Position numbers and translations under genes: made by a program. From positions 1 to 64,000 of the forward strand of contig JAZQLC010000066.1 in NCBI GenBank assembly GCA_045542485.1: a stretch of 64,000 bases of DNA. The letters are read 5' to 3'. Numbering within the stretch: position 1 is the stretch's first letter; every line of letters starts with the position of its first letter. This stretch comes from SIG575 sp045542485 (lineage in GTDB: Bacteria; Bacillota; Clostridia; Oscillospirales; Acutalibacteraceae). Below are positions 24,331 through 33,105 of this stretch, one piece after another. A model generated the notes under the pieces. That model worked only from the letters and a program-made list of their open reading frames with translations, did not search any database and was not told the DNA's origin.

Positions 24331-25017
24331 TCAGATTTTTTCCACGAGTTTTGGGCAAAAATTAAGGAAATCGCCCGAAATAAGGGAAAATTTTATGCCA
24401 TCACGGACACCCGTGAACGCAAAATTATGAGATGGGCCGTGAAGATGGGCATAATAGCAACGTTTTATTCCCTCTTCAACGAGAACACTGTAAATCTCTT
24501 CACACACCTTTTCCTGATTCAGCGGAGGGTAGTGAAGGAATACAACAGGCTCTCCTCCAAGCTTTTTCGCCTCTGCGATTGACATCCTGAGTCTGCCTGC
24601 TTCACGGAGAAGAATCTTGTTATCTTTCTCTCCGTCATAGAACCAGCCTCTTGTACCGCAGACCGAAACATCACCTATACGGTAAGCGTTGTTGAAGAGA
24701 ATCTCAAGTGACGAAAAGCCATTCTCTTCAAAAAAAGTGTCAGCCTTTCTTTTTGTACTCCACCAGTAATCGTGGTTCCCCTTCATAATAAGCTTTCTTC
24801 CGTTAAGGTTGTGTATAAATCTGAAATCCTCTTTTGCTCCCTCGATATTCATCGCCCACGAAATGTCACCTGCCACAACGACAGTATCTTCTTCAGAAAC
24901 AACACTGTTCCAGTTTTTTTCAAGTCTTTCTTCAAAATTTTTCCAGCCACGGAAGATATCCATTGGCTTATCTGAGCCGAAAGACAAGTGTGTGTCGCCG
25001 ATAACAAACAAAGACAT
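24331..25017 (-). CDS. Cytoplasmic metallophosphoesterase
   Basis: 228 residues from the ATG at 25017, chosen because AAGGAAAAG lies just upstream and MSLFVIGDTHLS is the natural start of the fold. Motifs in order: D-x-H in GDTHLSF, GD in VVAGDISWA, GNHD in MKGNHDYW, H in FLHYPPL, and H-x-H in YAHLHGPS. The metal site is therefore complete. No signal peptide. It belongs to the YkuE/YPR-like calcineurin superfamily group. The substrate is unknown. Divergent from the DUF1540 gene, with about 90 bases between the starts. Confidence 0.85.
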   Translation of the reverse strand: MSLFVIGDTHLSFGSDKPMDIFRGWKNFEERLEKNWNSVVSEEDTVVVAGDISWAMNIEGAKEDFRFIHNLNGRKLIMKGNHDYWWSTKRKADTFFEENGFSSLEILFNNAYRIGDVSVCGTRGWFYDGEKDNKILLREAGRLRMSIAEAKKLGGEPVVFLHYPPLNQEKVCEEIYSVLVEEGIKRCYYAHLHGPSHNFAFTGVRDGIKFSLISGDFLNFCPKLVEKI

Positions 25018-25105
25018 AGGCTTTTCCTTTCTGTATAAAAGTATAAAAAACGGAAACAATAATGTTGCTTTGGGAAAAGCAAATTAAAAACGGAGGCGAA
25101 CAAAA

Positions 25106-25273
25106 ATGGAAAAAGAGCTTATTAAGGAAATTTCATGTAATGCTAAAAACTGTGTCTACAACGAAAACGGTATGAAGTGCGTTGCAGGTCACATCAATGT
25201 AGGTTCAAGCAACGCTTGTAACTCCAGCGAAACTTACTGCTCAACCTTCAAAACCTGCAACGACTGCAAATAG
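25106..25273 (+). CDS. DUF1540 small cysteine-rich protein
   Basis: 55 residues from ATG 25106 to TAG 25273, with GGAGG nine bases upstream. It carries the DUF1540 cysteine spacing: CNAKNCVYNENGMKC, then VAGHINVGSSNAC, CSTFKTC and a final CNDCK, about seven cysteines in all. Such proteins are thought to bind a metal; their role is not established. A small hairpin TTGCTTT-GGGA-AAAGCAA (25065-25082) lies just upstream. The stop is only three bases from the convergent thrC stop, with no terminator between them. Confidence 0.82.
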   Translation: MEKELIKEISCNAKNCVYNENGMKCVAGHINVGSSNACNSSETYCSTFKTCNDCK

Positions 25274-25276
25274 CAT

Positions 25277-26770
25277 TTAAATTTCCAACATTTTAAAGAC
25301 GACCTCAGTCATCTCGGGTTTCTTGCAGATGTCAGTGAATCTGGGCTCTTTGCCTTTGAGAAGTGCCAACTGTCCGGGACATTCAACGCCTGAAACCCGA
25401 CTCAGTTCGTTTACTGTTTCAAATTCATCTGAACATACATAATCCTTCTCGATTGAGGAAAGTACAGCCTTTGAGAATTTGTAGGGGTTTGCAGTAGCAG
25501 CAATAACAGTTACCGTGTCGTCCCCTGTTTTCTCCACATAATCCTCATAAACCTTGATTGCAACAGATGTATGAGTGTCGGGAAGATAATTTTTCTCCCT
25601 GAAGCTCTTTTCGATTGTGAGAGAAACTTCTTCATCTGAACAGCAACCTGCTTCAAAATCAGCCTGAAGTGCTGAAAGAACCTTTTCACTGACTGTATAT
25701 TTACCTTCTGATGAAAGCTTGTTCATCATATCTGCAACTGCGCTGTCATCGCAGTCTGTGAGATGGTAAAGAAGTCTTTCAAGGTTTGATGAAATAAGAA
25801 TATCCATTGAAGGTGAAGTTGTTGTGAAGAATTCACGGTTTTTGTTGTATTCACCTGTTTTAATGAAATCTGTAAGAACATTGTTTGAGTTTGATGCGCA
25901 GATAAACTTGTTTACGGGAAGACCCATTCTCTTTGCATAATATGCTGCAAGGATGTTACCGAAGTTACCGGTGGGAACAACTATGTTGATTTTTTCACCT
26001 GCTACGATGCTTCCGTCTGCAACAAGGTCACAGTATGCTGAAATGTAATAAACAACCTGAGGAACAAGTCGGCCCCAGTTGATTGAGTTTGCTGAAGAGA
26101 ACTGCATATTATTCTCAGCAAGTTTTGCGCCGATTTCTTTATCAGTGAAAATCTTCTTAACGCCACTCTGTGCATCGTCAAAGTTACCTTCGATTGCGCA
26201 AACGCTCACATTCTTGCCTTCCTGAGTTGTCATCTGAAGCTTCTGCATAGGACTTACACCCTCTGACGGATAGAAAACAAGGATTGATGTGTTTTCAACA
26301 TCCTTGAAGCCCTCGAGAGCAGCTTTACCAGTGTCGCCTGATGTTGCAACGAGGATTACGATTTTTTTGCCGTCCGCAGTTTTCTTTGCAGAAACTGTAA
26401 GAAGATAGGGCAGAAGCTGAAGAGCCATATCCTTGAAGGCACATGTAGGACCTCTGAAAAGCTCTAAGATATAGGAAACATCTGTGAAAGGTACAACAGG
26501 TGCAACCTTTTCACTGTCAAACTTACCTTCAGCATATGCTCCGCTTACACAGTAGTCAATTTCTTCTGCTGAAAAATCGGTAAGATAAAGTGACAGAATT
26601 TCCTTTGCTCTGTCGATGTAAGATTTTTCTGAAAGCTTTTTGATTTCATCAAGTGAAATCTGAGGAAATGACATGGGGACAAAAAGTCCTCCATCCTCAG
26701 AAATACCCTGTGAAATGGCTTTTGCAGCGTCAACAGACACCGCTTTGTTTCTTGTGCTTGTATACTTCAT
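25277..26770 (-). CDS. thrC: Threonine synthase
   Basis: PLP enzyme making L-threonine from O-phosphohomoserine. 497 residues, the longer fold-type II class. The start MKYTSTRN and the PLP lysine in TCAFKDMALQLLPYLL (about residue 113) are diagnostic, as are VATSGDTGKAALEGF and VPTGNFGNILAAYYAKRMG (phosphate-binding loop). It stands alone behind its own promoter; hom and thrB are not nearby. No T-box or leader peptide is visible upstream. Confidence 0.95.
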   Translation of the reverse strand: MKYTSTRNKAVSVDAAKAISQGISEDGGLFVPMSFPQISLDEIKKLSEKSYIDRAKEILSLYLTDFSAEEIDYCVSGAYAEGKFDSEKVAPVVPFTDVSYILELFRGPTCAFKDMALQLLPYLLTVSAKKTADGKKIVILVATSGDTGKAALEGFKDVENTSILVFYPSEGVSPMQKLQMTTQEGKNVSVCAIEGNFDDAQSGVKKIFTDKEIGAKLAENNMQFSSANSINWGRLVPQVVYYISAYCDLVADGSIVAGEKINIVVPTGNFGNILAAYYAKRMGLPVNKFICASNSNNVLTDFIKTGEYNKNREFFTTTSPSMDILISSNLERLLYHLTDCDDSAVADMMNKLSSEGKYTVSEKVLSALQADFEAGCCSDEEVSLTIEKSFREKNYLPDTHTSVAIKVYEDYVEKTGDDTVTVIAATANPYKFSKAVLSSIEKDYVCSDEFETVNELSRVSGVECPGQLALLKGKEPRFTDICKKPEMTEVVFKMLEI

Positions 26771-26802
26771 TAAACATCCCTCTTTTTGGATATATTCATT
26801 GT

Positions 26803-26831
26803 ATTATATCATAATTTATCGTTTTAGTAAA
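26803..26831 (-). promoter_or_regulatory. thrC promoter
   Basis: On the minus strand TTTACT (26831-26826), a 17-base spacer and TATAAT (26808-26803), then AGAGGGATG before the start. The leader is only about 26 bases, too short for an attenuator. Confidence 0.7.
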
Positions 26832-26851
26832 TACTATGTTAAACATATTTA

Positions 26852-27208
26852 TCATCCTGCATCAAAAGCATTGACAATATGATTGAGATAAACTTTCGTT
26901 TTTTCTTTCTTCACTTCCACCACATCGAAACGGGGTTGTTTTTCCGTGGGATTTTCGGAAAGATAGATTTCTGCAGTTTTTATGATTTTCCTCTGTTTCC
27001 GTGTGTCCACAAATTCCCTCGGCTCTGCGATTGAGTTTTCGCTTCTTGCCTTGACCTCAACAAAAACAATATATTCTTTATCTTCTGCAATAATATCAAT
27101 TTCGCCGAAACGACTCTGAAAATTTTTCTCTGTTATATTATAACCTTGTTTTTTCAGATATTTCGCAGCTCTTTCTTCTCCCTCAAGACCAAAAAGACCT
27201 AAATTCAT
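26852..27208 (-). CDS. yraN: YraN-family (UPF0102) putative endonuclease
   Basis: 118 residues. The restriction-endonuclease-like core is visible: GEEERAAKYLKKQGYNITEKNF, then FGEIDIIAEDKEYIVFVEVKAR, which holds the E...D...ExK metal-binding pattern. The family's biological role is unsettled. Its ATG overlaps the rnhB stop (TAATG), so it is coupled to rnhB, a common pairing. Confidence 0.9.
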   Translation of the reverse strand: MNLGLFGLEGEERAAKYLKKQGYNITEKNFQSRFGEIDIIAEDKEYIVFVEVKARSENSIAEPREFVDTRKQRKIIKTAEIYLSENPTEKQPRFDVVEVKKEKTKVYLNHIVNAFDAG

Positions 27209-27810
27209 TACTTTTCACCTGTAATTTTCTTAAGGAAGCTTCTTCTGTGTACGGGAGAAATACCGTGCTCCATAATTTTTTCATAGTGAAGCTTTGTGCC
27301 GTAGCCCTTGTGCCTGGGGAATTCATACTGAGGATACTGCTCTGCAATTTCCGTCATCAGTCTGTCCCTTGTCACCTTTGCGAGGATTGACGCTGCAGCA
27401 ATTGAGGGACTCTTTGCGTCACCTTTCACAAGTGTTCTTGCCTGAATAGAAAGAGACGGTTTCTGATTGCCGTCAACAAGAGCGAGGTCAGGTTTAACGC
27501 TAAGGCTTTCAACTGCTCTTTTCATAGCAAGGAAAGTAGCCTGAAGAATGTTCATCTCTTCAATTTCTTCAACACTTGCAAATGCGACGCCGTAAGCAAT
27601 CGCTTCCTGGCAGATAACATCATAAAGTGCATCACGCTTTTTCTCTGTGAGCTTTTTACTGTCATCAAGGCCTTCAATCACAAGTCCGTCAGGCAGAATT
27701 ACCGCCGCTGCGCAGACAGGTCCCGCAAGAGGTCCTCTACCTGCTTCATCTACTCCGCAGACAACTTCAAAGCCCTGCTCGTGTGCCTGATGTTCAAAAG
27801 TGTAATCCAT
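27208..27810 (-). CDS. rnhB: Ribonuclease HII
   Basis: Removes ribonucleotides from DNA and RNA primers. 200 residues. Catalytic acids are present in CGVDEAGRGPLAG (D, E) and LALVDGNQKP (D), with a further acid in the SIAAASILAKVTRDRLM helix region. The C-terminal HKGYGTKLHYEKI matches the family. Between rbgA and yraN, as in Bacillus. Confidence 0.96.
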   Translation of the reverse strand: MDYTFEHQAHEQGFEVVCGVDEAGRGPLAGPVCAAAVILPDGLVIEGLDDSKKLTEKKRDALYDVICQEAIAYGVAFASVEEIEEMNILQATFLAMKRAVESLSVKPDLALVDGNQKPSLSIQARTLVKGDAKSPSIAAASILAKVTRDRLMTEIAEQYPQYEFPRHKGYGTKLHYEKIMEHGISPVHRRSFLKKITGEK

Positions 27811-27860
27811 ATTTTTCTCCCTCTCTGCGAAAAGAGGGCGATTTGTATCGCCCTTGTTTT

Positions 27861-28736
27861 TTATTCTGCCGGTATGCTGTCAAGCGTGATTTTACCAAGC
27901 TTTCCTGCACGGTACTCATCAAGAATCGTTGTGGCTGCGCGTTCAGTATTGATTTCGCCGCCGGAGATGAGCATACCTCTTTTTTTACCTATCATTTCAA
28001 GAATCTCGTAAGGCTCCTTGTCCTCAAAACCGGTTATTTTATAACGGTCTGTAAGTCTGTCAGGATAATCCTTTTTCATAACCTCAAGAAATCTTACTGC
28101 AAGACTCTCCACATCAAGAATATCATCTTTCACCGAGCCGATAAACGCAAGTTTATCACCCACTGCCGGGTCTTCAAATTTGGGCCACAGAACACCGGGA
28201 GTATCGAGAAGTTCAATACCATCACCGATAACAAACCACTGATTATGGCGTGTCACACCGGGTCTGTCGGCAACCTCTGCGCGTTTTTTTCCTGCCATAC
28301 GGTTGATAAAGGAACTCTTACCCGTATTGGGAATACCCACAACCATAACGCGAAGTGCTCTGCCCTGCATATTTTTTTCTTCATAGGATTTGATTTTATC
28401 AGCAAGAACTTCTTTTATAAGAGGGCGGTAGAGATTGAGCCCCTTGCCGCTCTTACAGTCTGCAGCGATGGCAGCTACACCCTTGCTTTTAAAATACTGA
28501 ATCCATTTTTTTGTTGCGTTTTCATCTGCAACATCACATTTATTGAGAATCACGATTCTCGGTTTATCTGAAATAATTTCTGAAATCTCCGGATTGTGAC
28601 TGCTGACGGGAACTCTCGCGTCAACAATTTCCGTAACTGCATCAACGAGAGGAAGACTCTCTTTGATTTTACGGCGTGTTTTCGCCATATGACCGGGAAA
28701 CCACTGCACAACCTGATTCTGAAAATCACTTGCCAT
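27861..28736 (-). CDS. rbgA: Ribosome biogenesis GTPase YlqF/RbgA
   Basis: Circularly permuted GTPase needed for late 50S assembly. 291 residues, with motifs in the order G4-G1-G3: NKCD in VILNKCDVAD, P-loop in VVGIPNTGKSSFINR, and DTPGV in ELLDTPGVLWPK. The N-terminus WFPGHMAKTRRKI is diagnostic. The C-terminal RNA-binding helices are present. Fits the rplS-lepB-rbgA-rnhB order of Bacillota. Confidence 0.96.
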   Translation of the reverse strand: MASDFQNQVVQWFPGHMAKTRRKIKESLPLVDAVTEIVDARVPVSSHNPEISEIISDKPRIVILNKCDVADENATKKWIQYFKSKGVAAIAADCKSGKGLNLYRPLIKEVLADKIKSYEEKNMQGRALRVMVVGIPNTGKSSFINRMAGKKRAEVADRPGVTRHNQWFVIGDGIELLDTPGVLWPKFEDPAVGDKLAFIGSVKDDILDVESLAVRFLEVMKKDYPDRLTDRYKITGFEDKEPYEILEMIGKKRGMLISGGEINTERAATTILDEYRAGKLGKITLDSIPAE

Positions 28737-28745
28737 TTTTCTACC

Positions 28746-29312
28746 TCATATTACTTCCCAGCTGCCGAAAGGAACAATTCTTCCGATAACCGTACCGTAA
28801 ACATATTCTTCGTCAATAAGTCCCACAGCGTTTGAACGGCTGTCTGTGGAATCGTTTCTGTTATCGCCCATTACAAAAAGATAACCCTCGGGAACAGTAA
28901 CAGGACCTTTGAAATCCTCGCGCTCATTTGTAGGTGCACCGAGAGAATAAGTCACCTCTTCAGGTTTGCCGTCAACATAGACAATACCTGCTTCAAAGTC
29001 GATGTCAACTGTCTGTCCGCCTACTGCAATAATCCTCTTTATGATAGGCTCATTGAAAGCATTAGGCTGGGTAATGACAACAATATCCCCTGCTTCGTGG
29101 GTGTTGTCGAATGCGGTCACCATAAGAACATCGCCACCTGAGAGAGTGGGCTGCATTGACCTGCCGCTGACAACTGCCGTTCTGAAACAGAATGTGAACA
29201 CAACAGTTATGGCAATAATACCTGTCATAATTATTGATGCCAGATCGAAAAGGACAGAGTTTTTTCCATTTTCTTTTTCAGTTACGATTTCTGTTTCTTT
29301 GTTTTCTTTCAT
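28746..29312 (-). CDS. lepB: Signal peptidase I (second of a tandem pair)
   Basis: Cleaves signal peptides from exported proteins at the outer face of the membrane. 188 residues. One N-terminal TM (about 20-45), catalytic Ser in SGRSMQPTLSGGDVL and catalytic Lys in EPIIKRIIAVGG, then the GDNRNDSTDSR box. Its ATG overlaps the stop of the upstream lepB copy by one base (TAATG). The two copies share motifs but differ clearly elsewhere, so the duplication is not recent. Confidence 0.94.
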   Translation of the reverse strand: MKENKETEIVTEKENGKNSVLFDLASIIMTGIIAITVVFTFCFRTAVVSGRSMQPTLSGGDVLMVTAFDNTHEAGDIVVITQPNAFNEPIIKRIIAVGGQTVDIDFEAGIVYVDGKPEEVTYSLGAPTNEREDFKGPVTVPEGYLFVMGDNRNDSTDSRSNAVGLIDEEYVYGTVIGRIVPFGSWEVI

Positions 29313-29938
29313 TAAAAACTCTCTCCTCTCAGATTTATGTACTCAATCTTCCTCATTGGGAACACTCTTGTAATTACTCTGCCGAGAATATATTCCTCTG
29401 ACACAATTCCGATTTTTGTTGAACGGCTGTCAAGAGAGCCGTTTCTGTTATCGCCCATCAGGAAATAGCAGCCTTCGGGAACAGTAACGGGAAACTCCAC
29501 ATCGTAGCGGACATTCGTGGGAGTATTTATGTAAGGCTCATCAAGCACTTTGCCGTTGACGAGAACCTCACCGCGTTCAAAATCAATATAAATTTCGTCA
29601 CCGCCTACACCGATAACACGCTTGATAACGGGGCCACCGTTATATGTTGGCGGTGTTGCCACAACGATATCACCAAACTCAAAATCGCCCATACTTGTGA
29701 CCAGAAGCCAATCGTTGTGTTGAAGTGTCTGAAGCATTGATGTGCCGCTTACCTGCACAATCCTGAAAAAGAAACAGAAAATTATGAAAATCACAACGAA
29801 TGAGGTCATAATCGAAGAACACCAATCAAAAGCAGATTTCTGCTTCTCAGTGGCTTCGGTTGATGAGTCATAGATTTCTGCAGGGTTGCCCTCAGAATCA
29901 AAAAGATATACGGTTTTTTCTTCGGTGCGCTTGTTCAT
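29312..29938 (-). CDS. lepB: Signal peptidase I (first of a tandem pair)
   Basis: 208 residues. It has a longer cytoplasmic N-terminus than its neighbour (about 35 acidic residues before TM about 40-62). Catalytic Ser in SGTSMLQTLQHNDWLL, Lys in GPVIKRVIGVGGDEI, and the GDNRNGSLDSR box are intact. It follows a terminator-like hairpin after rplS, so it may be expressed by readthrough at a lower level than rplS, or from an unseen promoter. Confidence 0.94.
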   Translation of the reverse strand: MNKRTEEKTVYLFDSEGNPAEIYDSSTEATEKQKSAFDWCSSIMTSFVVIFIIFCFFFRIVQVSGTSMLQTLQHNDWLLVTSMGDFEFGDIVVATPPTYNGGPVIKRVIGVGGDEIYIDFERGEVLVNGKVLDEPYINTPTNVRYDVEFPVTVPEGCYFLMGDNRNGSLDSRSTKIGIVSEEYILGRVITRVFPMRKIEYINLRGESF

Positions 29939-29969
29939 AGTCTTTTCTGTCCTTGGTTTTTCTGAATTA

Positions 29970-30009
29970 AAAAGGAAAAGGGCAAGCCTGCTTCGATTCA
30001 GGCGTGCCC
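29970..30009 (-). terminator. Partial terminator between rplS and lepB
   Basis: GGGCAAGCCTG (29980-29990) pairs with CAGGCGTGCCC (29999-30009) with one mismatch; on the minus strand it is followed by TTTTCCTTTTT. A second small hairpin ATAGGG/CCCTAT lies at 30030-30046. Leaky termination would lower lepB relative to rplS. Confidence 0.7.
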
Positions 30010-30060
30010 CAATAAATCCATATCGAGTTTATAGGGCTAAACCCTATGGTATGAGAGAGA

Positions 30061-30405
30061 TTAGCCGATCTGCTCTTTAACTTTAGCAGCCTTACCAACT
30101 CTGTCACGAAGGTAGTAGAGTTTGCTTCTGCGAACTTTACCTGTTCTGATTGTTTCAACTTTTGCAACGTTGGGTGAGTTAACGGGGAATACTCTTTCAA
30201 CACCTGTACCGTAAGAAATACGGCGAACTGTGAATGTTTCTGATACGCCGCTACCACGCTTTGCGATAACTGTGCCTTCAAAAATCTGAATTCTTTCTCT
30301 TTCACCTTCACGGATTTTTACGTGAACTCTTACTGTGTTACCTACTTCAATAGCAGGTTTTTCAGCCTTAATGCTGTCCTGTGCAATCAATTTGAGTGCG
30401 TCCAT
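30061..30405 (-). CDS. rplS: 50S ribosomal protein L19
   Basis: Ribosomal protein at the 30S-50S interface. 114 residues, full length. VGNTVRVHVKIREGERERIQIFEGTV and the C-terminal RRSKLYYLRDRVGKAAKVKE are diagnostic. AGGAGG site. It is preceded by a structured leader of about 140 bases and its own promoter. Confidence 0.98.
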   Translation of the reverse strand: MDALKLIAQDSIKAEKPAIEVGNTVRVHVKIREGERERIQIFEGTVIAKRGSGVSETFTVRRISYGTGVERVFPVNSPNVAKVETIRTGKVRRSKLYYLRDRVGKAAKVKEQIG

Positions 30406-30545
30406 TTTCTTTTCCTCCTAAATTTGGTTTTTTACAGTCGTTCATAACACATTTACAATGGCAGAGGACCGACAGCTTCGTTGTCTTTCGGCAATGAATA
30501 CGGTCTGGTCGATTCGGACAAATCAATTCAGACCTATACAAATGC
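30406..30545 (-). promoter_or_regulatory. Structured rplS leader
   Basis: The untranslated leader holds a two-part hairpin (GGTCTG/CAGACC with an inner GATT/AATC stem, 30502-30534) and a second hairpin around 30469-30491. L19 leaders are a known autogenous control element in Bacillota. Whether this one belongs to that family needs a covariance search. Confidence 0.45.
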
Positions 30546-30551
30546 TTTGAT

Positions 30552-30580
30552 AGTATATCATAATGAGATGGAAAAATCAA
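30552..30580 (-). promoter_or_regulatory. rplS promoter
   Basis: On the minus strand TTGATT (30580-30575), a 17-base spacer and TATACT (30557-30552). It starts just inside the tail of the preceding operon: the TIGR03936 gene ends at 30596. Confidence 0.75.
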
Positions 30581-30595
30581 GTGTTTTTTCAAAGT

Positions 30596-31270
30596 TTATC
30601 TGAAAATTTCAAAATTTTCCGTCAGCAGACATTTTTTCTCAAACTTTTTGTATACAGGGAGAATTTCCGACTGTTTTCCGATTGCACCGATAAGCAGATT
30701 AGGAGCGATATTAACGGGATTACCTGCCGATAAATCTACATTCATCACAAGCACATCACCTTTTACTTCCTGACTGAAATTGAAAATGTGCTCACCGAGA
30801 GGAACTTCTTTCATAACCTTTCTTCTGCCCTGCTTACCTTTCTTCTCGCAGACAAGGTTGCCCTCATCAATAAGCTTCTGTGAAAGTGCTGCAAAAGATT
30901 TCGCATCTTCTTCGCTTTCAAAATCAAGAGTGATTACATATCTTCCGTATCTGATTTCCTTTGCACTGCAGAAAGGCTCTTCAACACTGACAATATCAAG
31001 TCCCTCAGGCATCTGGGCATAAAGTCTTTCCTTCACTTCCCATTTTGAAACTCCGTCTTCGACACGGATATCAACGCATTCACTTTCACTCTCTATACCG
31101 AGAGAAAGAGGAAGGGGGAAAGTGATATATGCGTGGGGATTGAAGCCCTCGGTGTACCACACCTTTACACCTGAACGCTTTATGGCCTTTGTCATTGAAC
31201 GCATCAGGTCAAGGTGAGAGATGTATTTTGCTCTTCCCGTCTTTTTAAACCAGACTCTAAGCGAGTTCAT
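30596..31270 (-). CDS. Radical-SAM-linked protein, TIGR03936/DUF2344 family
   Basis: 224 residues. The opening VWFKKTGRAKYISHLDLMRSMTKAIKRSG and YTEGFNPHAYITFPLPLSLGIESESE are typical of DUF2344. These proteins occur next to, or fused with, the radical-SAM protein seen immediately upstream. They are suspected to act in tRNA or rRNA modification but are uncharacterised. The ATG at 31270 is chosen because GGAGGTG lies seven bases upstream; it overlaps the end of the radical-SAM gene by 14 bases. Confidence 0.85.
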   Translation of the reverse strand: MNSLRVWFKKTGRAKYISHLDLMRSMTKAIKRSGVKVWYTEGFNPHAYITFPLPLSLGIESESECVDIRVEDGVSKWEVKERLYAQMPEGLDIVSVEEPFCSAKEIRYGRYVITLDFESEEDAKSFAALSQKLIDEGNLVCEKKGKQGRRKVMKEVPLGEHIFNFSQEVKGDVLVMNVDLSAGNPVNIAPNLLIGAIGKQSEILPVYKKFEKKCLLTENFEIFR

Positions 31271-33104
31271 GGCATTCACCTCCGCAAAGCTTGTTTGCAG
31301 AGCAGCCGTTACACTTTTCTCTGCAATTAGGCGTTGTCACTCCGTCGTGCGCCTTTATGTTTTCCTTCTCGAAGAATTTTTTCGGAATACCGTAATCCAT
31401 ATGATCCCACGGGAAAACCTCGTCGAATGAGCGTTTTCTGTTTGCATAGAATTTCGGGTCAAGACCTGCCTGTTCAAAAGCTGTCATCCATTTGTCAAAG
31501 TCAAACATATCGTCCCAGCTGTCAAACTTACATCCAAGCTTGTATGCATTATAGATTACCTGAGAAAGCCTTCTGTCTCCACGGGCAAAAACGCCCTCAA
31601 GCATACTCATCCTTGAATCATTCCAGCCGATATTGATTTTCTTTGTCTTCACAGAAGCCTCAAGAAGCTTCTGTTTACGCTCAATAGTTTCCATATCATC
31701 CTGAGCCTCCCACTGGAAAGGAGTGAACGGCTTAGGCACGAATGATGCTACTGAAATATTAACGTTGACGCCCCTGCCCTTAGGTTTGTCAGGATTATTA
31801 TAGTATTCATTTACAACATTCTGAGAAAGCTCTGCAATCGCATTAACATCCTCATCCGTCTCAGTAGGAAGACCTATCATAAAATAAAGCTTAACACCTG
31901 TCCAGCCTTTCTGAAAAGCTTTTCTTGAAGATGAGAGAATTTCTTCCTCTGTAACATTTTTGTTGATAACATCACGCAGTCTCTGTGTACCTGCTTCTGC
32001 AGCAAAAGTAAGACCGCTCTTTCTGATTTTTGCAAGTTTTTCTGCGATAGATGAACTGAAATTATCTGCCCTGAGTGAGGGAAGAGAAATATTTATTTTT
32101 TCATCAAGTGTCCACTCAAAAAGCTTATCAAGCAAATCCTCAAGACCTGTGTAGTCACTTGTACTCAGTGAGCAGAGAGAAATTTCCTCATAGCCTGTGT
32201 TTTTGCAGATATTTTTGCACTGCTCATTTACAACCTCGGGGCTTTTTTCTCTGATAGGTCTGTAAAGGAATCCCGCCTGACAGAAACGGCAGCCACGGAT
32301 ACAGCCTCGGAAAATCTCCACAACTGTTCTGTCGTGTACCGGCTCAATAAAAGGCACAATAAAATCTTTAGGTGCGAACATTGTATCGAGATTTTTCACA
32401 ACTCTCTTTTTAACCTTTTCAGGTGCACCGTTTGTCGCCCTGACTTCTTTTACAGTACCGTCCGCGTTATAGCTGACATCGTAAAAAGCAGGAACATAAA
32501 CGCCCTCAATTTTTACAGCCTCACGGAGAAACTCTTCCTTTGTGCTCCCTCTCTGCTTGTGGATTTTAAGAAGGTCAATAAGCTCGTTTGTAACCTCCTC
32601 ACCCTCACCGGGGAGAGTGATGTCAACAAAGTCTGCAATAGGCTCTGCGTTACAGACACAGGAGCCACCTGCAATTACAATAGGAGTAAGAGAAGTTCTG
32701 TCCTTGGCATATACAGGAAGACCTGCAAGGTCAAGCATATTGAGTACATTTGTGTAACTCAGCTCATACTGCATCGTAAAACCAATAAGGTCAAAATCCT
32801 TTATGGGGTCGCAGCTTTCGAGAGCATAGAGCGGAATATCGTTTTTACGCATCTCCTCTTCCATATCTGTCCAAGGAGCAAAAACTCTCTCACACCATGC
32901 GTCCTTTCTCTCATTGACGAGAGAATAAAGGATTTTCATTCCAAGGTGGGACATACCGATTTCATATGTATCCGGGAAACAGAAAGCATATCTTATATCC
33001 ACCTTGTCTTTATCTTTTATAACGCAATTGAATTCACCGCCGGTGTATCTGCCCGGCTTCTGAACATATTGCAATACATTTTCTACTTTTTTGGAAAGCA
33101 CCAA
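31257..33104 (-). CDS. B12-binding-like radical SAM protein, TIGR03960 family
   Basis: 615 residues. An N-terminal B12-binding-like region is followed by a radical SAM core whose cluster motif is CIRGCRFC (in FRGCIRGCRFCQAG). An extra C-terminal cysteine cluster, CREKCNGCSANKLCGGEC, may bind a second metal centre. The function is unknown; the genomic partner is the DUF2344 gene just after it. The start is a TTG at 33104 or GTG at 33101, both with only a weak site (GAAGTGA), and it lies two bases from the preceding stop, suggesting coupled translation. Confidence 0.85.
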   Translation of the reverse strand: MVLSKKVENVLQYVQKPGRYTGGEFNCVIKDKDKVDIRYAFCFPDTYEIGMSHLGMKILYSLVNERKDAWCERVFAPWTDMEEEMRKNDIPLYALESCDPIKDFDLIGFTMQYELSYTNVLNMLDLAGLPVYAKDRTSLTPIVIAGGSCVCNAEPIADFVDITLPGEGEEVTNELIDLLKIHKQRGSTKEEFLREAVKIEGVYVPAFYDVSYNADGTVKEVRATNGAPEKVKKRVVKNLDTMFAPKDFIVPFIEPVHDRTVVEIFRGCIRGCRFCQAGFLYRPIREKSPEVVNEQCKNICKNTGYEEISLCSLSTSDYTGLEDLLDKLFEWTLDEKINISLPSLRADNFSSSIAEKLAKIRKSGLTFAAEAGTQRLRDVINKNVTEEEILSSSRKAFQKGWTGVKLYFMIGLPTETDEDVNAIAELSQNVVNEYYNNPDKPKGRGVNVNISVASFVPKPFTPFQWEAQDDMETIERKQKLLEASVKTKKINIGWNDSRMSMLEGVFARGDRRLSQVIYNAYKLGCKFDSWDDMFDFDKWMTAFEQAGLDPKFYANRKRSFDEVFPWDHMDYGIPKKFFEKENIKAHDGVTTPNCREKCNGCSANKLCGGECHELA

Positions 33105-33105
33105 A

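Noticed and set aside
26771..26851. Threonine attenuator or T-box before thrC
   Set aside because: The transcript leader is about 26 bases with no hairpin or Thr-rich ORF.
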